Source of the DNA: Opitutus sp. GAS368
GTDB lineage: Bacteria; Verrucomicrobiota; Verrucomicrobiae; Opitutales; UBA953
Direction: 5' to 3'
DNA: 5,724 nucleotides
Assembly: GCA_943332745.1 (NCBI GenBank)
Contig: CALQQQ010000085.1
Coordinates: forward strand, 1 to 5,724
In this document: positions 1 through 5,724 of the stretch, piece after piece
Layout of the letters: every line of letters begins with the position of its first letter
Position numbering within the stretch: the first letter of the stretch is position 1
Made by a program: the position numbers and the translations under genes
The notes under the pieces: generated by a model
Told to the model about the DNA's origin: nothing
The model's database searches: none
What the model saw: only the letters and a program-made list of their open reading frames with translations

Positions 1-173
1 CCAAGTACGGCAAGAACTTCGGCGAGTGGGCCGACGGCCACATCCTCCTCCAGGAGCACGGCGATGAAGTTTGGTTCAAGAACGTGAAGCTCCGCGACTT
101 GGCCCCGAAGCCGGCCGCGAAGGGTGGCAAGAAGGGCCCGGCCAAGAAGGCCGACGCTCCGTCCAAGAAATAA
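1..173 (+). CDS. DUF1080 (3-keto-disaccharide hydrolase-like) protein, C-terminal end only
   Basis: This is the last 56 codons of a gene whose start lies outside the window; the reading frame begins at base 3 and ends with TAA at 171-173. The visible segment [22 protein letters not shown] matches the closing beta-strand pattern of DUF1080 domains (G-x-ILLQ-x-HG-x-x-V-x-F-x-N-x-x-x-R-x-L), a concanavalin-like fold found in secreted proteins that act on or bind sugars, including 3-keto-disaccharide hydrolases. After the domain comes a tail of about 22 residues made almost only of Lys, Ala, Pro and Gly and ending SKK. The tail is probably disordered and strongly basic; its role is unknown. No signal peptide can be judged because the N-terminus is missing. 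The following terminator suggests that transcription ends here, before the sulfatase pair, although the genes may still serve one polysaccharide-degrading function. The family call rests on a short segment, so the exact activity is open. Confidence 0.75.
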   Translation, partial: KYGKNFGEWADGHILLQEHGDEVWFKNVKLRDLAPKPAAKGGKKGPAKKADAPSKK

Positions 174-190
174 GCCTATCGCGATAGGCT
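173..190. repeat. 18-bp perfect palindrome overlapping the stop codon
   Basis: AGCCTATCGCGATAGGCT is a perfect inverted repeat centred on CGCG. Its first base is the last base of the upstream TAA. As RNA it would form a 7-bp stem with a CGCG loop; as DNA it is a symmetric site that a dimeric protein could bind. It lies 6 bp before the intrinsic terminator stem at 197. No second copy is visible in the window. It could be a protein-binding site, a dispersed genomic repeat, or an RNA hairpin that stabilises the 3' end; the sequence alone does not decide. Confidence 0.6.
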
Positions 191-196
191 CCTGCG

Positions 197-233
197 AAAG
201 GCCGGACGACGCAAGTCGACCGGCCTTTTCTTT
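197..233 (+). terminator. Intrinsic (Rho-independent) terminator after the DUF1080 gene
   Basis: The left arm AAAGGCCGG (197-205) pairs perfectly with CCGGCCTTT (220-228). Inside it, after an A-A mismatch, CGAC (207-210) pairs with GTCG (215-218) and is closed by a GCAA tetraloop of the GNRA class (211-214). The stem runs into TTTTCTTT (226-233), the U-rich tract expected for intrinsic termination. It starts 23 bp after the stop codon of the DUF1080 gene and on the same strand, so it should separate that transcript from the sulfatase genes. The next 63 bases up to the first sulfatase start must then hold that operon's promoter, but I see no convincing -35/-10 pair there, only a small GCCC-GAGT-GGGC hairpin at 263-274. 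Confidence 0.88.
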
Positions 234-296
234 GGCCCAGCGGCTGAGGCGTTGCATGCCCCGCCCGAGTGGGCTTAGGTGATGCCAACCCGAGCC

Positions 297-1862
297 ATGC
301 GCCCCACCCTGCTCCTTTCCTTACTCTGCGCCACGCTCGCCAGCCTCACCGCCGCCGAGCCGACCCGCCCGAACGTTTTGTTCATCACCGCGGACGATTG
401 GGGTCGCGGCCACGCCGGCGCTTACGGCTGCTCCTGGGTCAAGACCCCGAACTTCGACCGCGTCGCGAAGGAGGGCCTCCTCTTCCTCAACGCCTACACG
501 CCGACCGCGAAGTGCACGCCCTCCCGCTCCACGATTCTCACCGGCCGCCATCCTTGGCTCCTCGGCGCCGGCGCGAATCACCAGTGCGTCTTCCCGCCCG
601 AACACGCGATCTTCCCCGACACCCTTGAACAACACGGCTATGCCTATGCGTCGACGGGCAAGGTCTGGGGGCCCGGGCTGGCGCTCAAGGCCGACGGCTC
701 ACCCCGCGCGATGGCGGGCAAGCAGTTCAATCAGAAGAAGGCCAAGGCGCCGACCACGGGTATCACCAACAACGACTATAGCGGCAACTTCGAGGCCTTC
801 CTGGCCCAGACCAAGCCCGGCCAACCCTGGTTCTTCTGGCTCGGCTCCATCGAACCGCACCGAGACTATGAAGAAGGCAGCGGCGCGCGCCTCGGTGGCA
901 AGAAGACGAGCGATATCGACCGCGTGCCGGCCTACTGGCCCGACAACGAGACGATTCGCGGCGACATGTTGGACTACGCCTACGAAGTCGAACACTTCGA
1001 CCGCCACGTCGGCCGCGCCTTAGAGTTCCTCGATAAATCCGGCCAGCTGGAAAATACGATCGTGGTCGTGACGAGCGACAACGGCATGCCCTTCCCGCGC
1101 GTGAAAGGCTCGGCTTACGAAAACGCCAACCACCTGCCGCTCGCGATCCGCTGGCCCAAGGGTATCAAGAAATCTGGCCGCAAGGTCACCGATTACGTCA
1201 GCTTCGTCGACTTCGCCCCGACCTTCCTCGAGGCCGCCGGCGTCGCTTGGCCGGCCACCGGCGCCCTCGCACCGACCTCGGGACGCAGCCTGAACGACAT
1301 CTTCCAAAGCGGCGTCGACGGACGCTCCAACCCAGCCCGCGACCACACGCTCATCGGCCGCGAACGCAACGACCTCGGTCGCCCCGGGGACGTGGGCTAC
1401 CCGATCCGTGGCATCGTGAAGGAAGGCTTGGCCTACCTCGAGAACGCCGAGCCGTCGCGCTGGCCGGCCTGCAACCCGGAGACGGGCTACCTCGACACTG
1501 ACGCGAGTCCGACGAAGTCGTTCCTCCTGCACGCCCGCCGAGAGAAAGGCTCCGATCCGTTCTGGGCACTCTGCTTCGGCATGCGCCCCGGCCAGGAACT
1601 CTACGACCTGAGCACCGATGTGGACTGCGTGAAGAACCTCGCCCTGACCCGGGTCGCCGACCTCGAGAAGCTCCGCACGCAGATGTGGGCTGAACTTAAG
1701 GCCGCCGGCGACCTCCGCGCCATCGGCCGCGGCGCCGAGTACGAAGCCCACTCTTCCGCTGACAAAAAGAAGAATCGATTCTACGAACGCTACATGGGCG
1801 GGGAACTTATCGACGCCAGTTGGGTCAAGAAAGACGACTTCGAGAAAGCCCCTCTGAAATAA
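297..1862 (+). CDS. Exported type I sulfatase (N-sulfoglucosamine sulfohydrolase-like), first of a pair
   Basis: This enzyme is predicted to hydrolyse sulfate esters or sulfamates on polysaccharide fragments outside the cytoplasm. From ATG 297 the product is 521 residues and begins with a signal peptide (MRPTLLLSLLCATLASLTAA, cut near residue 20). Catalytic features are in order: metal ligands D33-D34 in TADDWG, formylglycine precursor C73 in CTPSRSTILTGR, K122 in TGKVWGPG, H188 in EPHRD, D261-N262 in TSDNGMPFP, and K270. The DNG-MPFP segment, GRER at 354-357 and the RWP...SPTKSFLL stretch near 388-410 resemble SGSH-type (SulfAtlas S1_8) enzymes, which is a family-level inference and does not prove the substrate. 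The frame is open upstream to ATG 282 and GTG 279. I prefer 297 because it lines up with the second sulfatase's N-terminus; the only purine-rich match, AGGTG at 277-281, is rather far away. Activity needs conversion of C73 to formylglycine by an enzyme encoded elsewhere. Confidence 0.93.
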   Translation: MRPTLLLSLLCATLASLTAAEPTRPNVLFITADDWGRGHAGAYGCSWVKTPNFDRVAKEGLLFLNAYTPTAKCTPSRSTILTGRHPWLLGAGANHQCVFPPEHAIFPDTLEQHGYAYASTGKVWGPGLALKADGSPRAMAGKQFNQKKAKAPTTGITNNDYSGNFEAFLAQTKPGQPWFFWLGSIEPHRDYEEGSGARLGGKKTSDIDRVPAYWPDNETIRGDMLDYAYEVEHFDRHVGRALEFLDKSGQLENTIVVVTSDNGMPFPRVKGSAYENANHLPLAIRWPKGIKKSGRKVTDYVSFVDFAPTFLEAAGVAWPATGALAPTSGRSLNDIFQSGVDGRSNPARDHTLIGRERNDLGRPGDVGYPIRGIVKEGLAYLENAEPSRWPACNPETGYLDTDASPTKSFLLHARREKGSDPFWALCFGMRPGQELYDLSTDVDCVKNLALTRVADLEKLRTQMWAELKAAGDLRAIGRGAEYEAHSSADKKKNRFYERYMGGELIDASWVKKDDFEKAPLK

Positions 1863-1866
1863 CCTG

Positions 1867-3516
1867 ATGCGACTCCCTGCCCTGATCCTGAGCCTGTTCG
1901 CAGCCACCACCTTCGCGGCATCGACGCCCGAGCGCCCGAACATCCTCTTCTTCTTCGCCGACGACTGGGGCCGTTTCGCGCGGGTCTACGCCGAGCATGG
2001 CAGCCTCGCCGGCACGAACGCCTTGCTGCGCACCCCGAACCTGGACCGCCTCGCAAAAGAAGGCGTGCTCTTCCGCAACGCGCACGTCAACGCGCCCTCC
2101 TGCACGCCCTGTCGCAGCTCCTTGCTGTCGGGCCAGCACTTCTGGCGAACCGGCCGCGGCGCCATCCTGCAGGGAGCGGTCTGGGACGAGACCATCCCCA
2201 CCTACCCCCTCCTGCTCCGCGACGCCGGTTATCACCTCGGCAAGTCCTATAAGGTCTGGAGCCCCGGCTCGCCGGCCGACGCCCCGTACGGCGGACAGCA
2301 GCACGCCTTCGAGAAGTCGGGACGTGCTTTCAACAACTTCTCGGAGAACGCGACCGACTTGGTGGCGAAAGGCGCCACGGTCGAGGCCGCCCGCACTAAG
2401 CTCCTCGAAGAAGTTCGCGGCACCTTCAAGGCGATGCTCGCGGCGAAAGCCGCCGGGCAGCCCTTCGCGTATTGGTTCGGCCCGACCAACACCCACCGAG
2501 CCTGGGTTCGCGGCAGCGGCCAGAAACTCTGGGATATTGATCCCGACGCGCTCAAGGGCAAGCTGCCGGCTTTCCTGCCTGACGTCCCGGTGGTCCGCGA
2601 AGATCTCGCCGACTACTTGGGCGAAGTCCAGGCCCTCGACGCCGCGATGGGCGTGCTGCTCGAAGAACTCGACCGAGCCGGCGAACGCGGCAAGACGCTC
2701 ATCGCCGTCAGCGGCGACCACGGCGCCCCCGGCTTCCCGCACGGTAAGTGTAACCTCTACGGATTCGGCACCGGCGTCTCGCTCATCCTCTCCGGTCCCG
2801 GCGTCAAAGGCGGACGCGTCGTGGACGACATGGTGAGCCTGCCTGACCTTGCTCCGACCTTCCTCGAAGCCGGTGGCGTGAAGCCTCCCGCGGTGATGAC
2901 CGGACGTTCCCTCTGGAACGTCCTGCAGTCCGACCGCCAAGGCCAGGTCGACCCGACCCGCACCTGGGTCGTCGCCGGCCGCGAACGGCATGTCGAAATC
3001 GCCCGCCCCGACTTCTCTCCCTACCCCCAACGCGCCTTGCGCACGCAAGACCATGTGCTGATCGTGAACTTCAAGCCCGAGCGCTGGCCGCTGGGGAATC
3101 CCTACCGCCTGGACGGCACGAACGAGCCCACCTTCGATGAAGTCGCGAAGACGACTTTCGTGACCCTAAACGACGACGACGCGGGCCCCACCAAGGCCTG
3201 GTTCGTTGGTGTGCGCAAATCTCCTGAGTGGTCCGCGCTGTTCGAGAAGTTTTACGGACGTCGACCGATGTTCGAGCTCTACGACCTACGGAAAGATCCG
3301 GACGAGATGAACAACGTGGCCGAGGATCCCGCCTACATGACCGTGCGCAAGGAGATGACCGAGCGCCTCTTCACGATCCTCCGCGAAACCGGCGACCCAC
3401 GCATGATTGAAGACGGGAAGTATTTCGAGACCCCGCCGCTGGCCGGCCCGCTGCCCAACCAAGAGCAGAAACGCCTACCCGGCGGCACAGCCGTCAAAAA
3501 GGGTAAGAAGAAGTAA
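1867..3516 (+). CDS. Exported type I sulfatase with CTPCR active-site motif, second of a pair
   Basis: This is a 549-residue sulfatase with an N-terminal signal peptide (MRLPALILSLFAATTFA, cut near residue 18-19). Visible active-site elements are D32-D33 in ADDWG, C79 as formylglycine precursor in C-T-P-C-R (79-83), K129 in YKVWSPG, H210 in TNTHR, D284-H285 in SGDHGAPGFP, and K294. The C-terminal part carries GRERH (371-375), FKPERWP and a closing ELYDLRKDP segment typical of this sulfatase group. It is clearly paralogous to the gene before it along its whole length but differs in key pocket residues, so it probably removes a different sulfate group. Its ATG is 4 bp after the previous stop and has no evident Shine-Dalgarno sequence, which fits translational coupling. 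The C-terminus is basic (KKGKKK). The second cysteine, C82, sits where serine or alanine is usual. TAA at 3514-3516 lies inside the hairpin shared with proC. Confidence 0.93.
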   Translation: MRLPALILSLFAATTFAASTPERPNILFFFADDWGRFARVYAEHGSLAGTNALLRTPNLDRLAKEGVLFRNAHVNAPSCTPCRSSLLSGQHFWRTGRGAILQGAVWDETIPTYPLLLRDAGYHLGKSYKVWSPGSPADAPYGGQQHAFEKSGRAFNNFSENATDLVAKGATVEAARTKLLEEVRGTFKAMLAAKAAGQPFAYWFGPTNTHRAWVRGSGQKLWDIDPDALKGKLPAFLPDVPVVREDLADYLGEVQALDAAMGVLLEELDRAGERGKTLIAVSGDHGAPGFPHGKCNLYGFGTGVSLILSGPGVKGGRVVDDMVSLPDLAPTFLEAGGVKPPAVMTGRSLWNVLQSDRQGQVDPTRTWVVAGRERHVEIARPDFSPYPQRALRTQDHVLIVNFKPERWPLGNPYRLDGTNEPTFDEVAKTTFVTLNDDDAGPTKAWFVGVRKSPEWSALFEKFYGRRPMFELYDLRKDPDEMNNVAEDPAYMTVRKEMTERLFTILRETGDPRMIEDGKYFETPPLAGPLPNQEQKRLPGGTAVKKGKKK

Positions 3517-3537
3517 GCGCCAGACGCTTACTTCTTC
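3507..3537. terminator. Shared hairpin between convergent genes, possible bidirectional terminator
   Basis: GAAGAAGTAAGCG (3507-3519) pairs perfectly over 13 bp with CGCTTACTTCTTC (3525-3537), leaving a 5-base loop, CCAGA. The stop codons of the second sulfatase (3514-3516, + strand) and of proC (3530-3528, - strand) lie opposite each other in the stem, and each gene ends Lys-Lys-stop. A hairpin exactly at the junction of convergent genes suggests termination for both. Neither side has a clean U-tract: the 3' arm is only pyrimidine-rich (CUUCUUC), followed by UUACCC on the - strand and CCGAGC on the + strand. It may therefore block exonucleases or stall polymerase rather than act as a classical terminator. 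Confidence 0.6.
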
Positions 3538-4331
3538 CCGAGCTCTTCGCCGCGCTTCTTGGCGGCGATGAGGGCGGAGGCGACAATCTCGCGGAACTTG
3601 CCAGTTTCCATGGCGTCGAGGCCGGCCTTGGTCGTACCGCCGGGCGAGGTCACCTGAATGCGGAGATTCACGGGCGTCTCGCCGGTGGCGGCGAGCAGCG
3701 CGAGCGATCCGCTGAAAGTCTGCCGGACGAGAAGTTTAGCCTGCTCAGGCGTGAAGCCGAGGGCGACGGAAGCTTCTTCGTAAGCGGCAACGTATTCAAA
3801 GAAGAAACCAGGACCGCTGCCCGAGACGGCGGTAACGGCGTCGAACATCGACTCCGGGAGTTCGAGCACGGGGCCGAGGCCGGAAAGGATGGCGTCGACG
3901 ATCTGGGCGTCCGCCGCAGCGAGCGGGGTTGACGAACAACGCGCGCTGATACCCTGCCCGACCGCTCCAGGCGTATTCGGCATGGCGCGGGCGACGTTAC
4001 GGGCGGACGAGAAGAAAGCTCCGATGGTCGCGAGACGCGTACCCGCGAGAATGGAAAGCACGAGCTTACCCTGGGCGAGTGAGGCGTAAGACTTATCAAG
4101 ATCGGTGAACTGCTGCGGCTTGCAGGCAAGCACGACCGCATCCGCGCCGGCCAGGAGTTCGGCCGGGGTCGCGGCGACACGGACGCCGGTGGCCTTGGAG
4201 AGGTCGACGGCGGTAGAGTCGTTACCGCCGATGACGGTGATGTCAGCGGGGGCGCAGGCGCCCGAGCGGAGCAGGCCCTGCACCATGGCCCCAGCCATGC
4301 GTCCGGAACCGATGAAAGCGAGTTTAGGCAT
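3528..4331 (-). CDS. proC: Pyrroline-5-carboxylate reductase
   Basis: ProC reduces 1-pyrroline-5-carboxylate to L-proline with NAD(P)H, the final step of proline synthesis, in the cytoplasm. The 267-residue length is normal for the family. The N-terminal Rossmann fold shows the dinucleotide loop FIGSGRMAGAM (6-16), followed by ACKPQ (69-73) and ARAMPNTPGAVGQG (114-127). The C-terminal dimerisation and substrate domain has TAVSGSGPGFFFEY (167-180) and the family signature QVTSPGGTTKAGLDAME (226-242). ATG 4331 is the natural start because the Rossmann beta-strand begins at residue 3. The gene starts 2 bp after the hemL stop (TGA-TC-ATG) with no visible Shine-Dalgarno sequence, so it is probably translated by re-initiation after hemL. 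It ends KK-TAA inside the hairpin shared with the convergent sulfatase gene. All motifs are intact, and nothing suggests a pseudogene. Confidence 0.97.
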   Translation of the reverse strand: MPKLAFIGSGRMAGAMVQGLLRSGACAPADITVIGGNDSTAVDLSKATGVRVAATPAELLAGADAVVLACKPQQFTDLDKSYASLAQGKLVLSILAGTRLATIGAFFSSARNVARAMPNTPGAVGQGISARCSSTPLAAADAQIVDAILSGLGPVLELPESMFDAVTAVSGSGPGFFFEYVAAYEEASVALGFTPEQAKLLVRQTFSGSLALLAATGETPVNLRIQVTSPGGTTKAGLDAMETGKFREIVASALIAAKKRGEELGKK

Positions 4332-4333
4332 GA

Positions 4334-5611
<1,278 letters not shown>

Positions 5612-5724
5612 GGGGCAATCTGATGAAGAAACCTAGCCCCGGGGCAAGGGCTGAGTCAGCCGGGCCAGCCCCAAGTCCAATCCCCATAAAATCCTGTTCA
5701 ACCTCCGGCCTCAGCTTAGCCTGC
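5612..5724 (-). promoter_or_regulatory. hemL upstream region with GC-rich dyad symmetry
   Basis: These 113 bp should hold the promoter and leader of hemL-proC unless the operon extends beyond the window. Dyads lie at 5649-5661 (GGCTGA-G-TCAGCC) and 5636-5645 (GCCCCGGGGC). On the hemL strand, GGGGC (5672-5668) can pair with GCCCC (5645-5641) around an inner GGCTG-ACT-CAGCC stem-loop, giving a compact leader hairpin about 30 bases before the GTG. A single A/T-rich patch (5683-5691) could belong to a promoter, but I could not find a -35/-10 pair with acceptable spacing. No riboswitch class is recognisable. No gene is called here on either strand. Confidence 0.35.

Noticed and set aside
234..296. 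Promoter for the sulfatase pair
   Set aside because: A promoter is expected between the terminator and the start, but TTGCAT near 252 has no matching -10 element and the region is GC-rich. I cannot point to a specific site.
297..356. Cysteine in the first sulfatase's signal peptide as a lipoprotein site
   Set aside because: The cysteine at residue 11 is preceded by Leu-Leu, whereas a lipobox needs Gly, Ala or Ser just before the cysteine. A standard signal peptidase I site near residue 20 fits better.
269..628. 119-codon + strand frame overlapping the first sulfatase start
   Set aside because: Arg/Pro/His-rich out-of-frame translation of the sulfatase; it covers the region encoding the signal peptide and the CTPSR motif in the correct frame.
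1020..1943. 307-codon open frame on the - strand opposite the first sulfatase
   Set aside because: It spans the junction of two well-supported genes on the other strand and shows no protein-family signature.
1825..3054. 409-codon open frame on the - strand opposite the second sulfatase
   Set aside because: Composition-driven antisense shadow: no recognisable domain, start inside the sulfatase, and full overlap with a gene that has intact catalytic motifs.

Overview
The window is GC-rich (by eye a little above 60 %) and tightly packed, with four complete genes and one gene tail in two blocks that meet tail to tail near position 3520. The gene content suggests a bacterium of the Planctomycetota-Verrucomicrobiota group, with Verrucomicrobiota my first guess. 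The reasons are a DUF1080-type secreted protein beside a pair of exported sulfatases of a type abundant in that group, tetrapyrrole synthesis by the C5 (glutamate) route, and start sites without convincing Shine-Dalgarno sequences. This placement is inference; there is no rRNA or marker gene to settle it.

Left block, + strand (1-3516). The window opens inside the last codons of a DUF1080 (3-keto-disaccharide hydrolase / lectin-like fold) protein with a lysine-rich tail. Its stop codon runs into an 18-bp perfect palindrome and then a strong intrinsic terminator whose stem is capped by a GNRA tetraloop. Two signal-peptide-bearing type I sulfatases follow, only 4 bp apart and presumably co-transcribed. 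They are paralogues that differ in the formylglycine motif (CTPSR in the first, CTPCR in the second), in the second metal-binding motif (DNG versus DHG) and in the substrate-pocket segment. With the DUF1080 neighbour, this looks like part of a locus for breaking down sulfated polysaccharide outside the cytoplasm. The sulfatase-maturing enzyme is not in the window.

Right block, - strand (5611-3528). hemL (glutamate-1-semialdehyde aminomutase, tetrapyrrole synthesis) is followed after 2 bp by proC (pyrroline-5-carboxylate reductase, last step of proline synthesis). Both act on glutamate-derived metabolites in the cytoplasm and are ordinary housekeeping genes. The 113 bp upstream of hemL holds a GC-rich dyad region but no clear promoter.

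The two blocks converge on a 13-bp perfect hairpin that contains the stop codons of both the second sulfatase and proC. I see no mobile element, CRISPR array, tRNA or rRNA, and no evidence of a new multi-gene system. The points worth a second look are the sulfatase pair, the shared stop-codon hairpin and the palindrome after the first gene.
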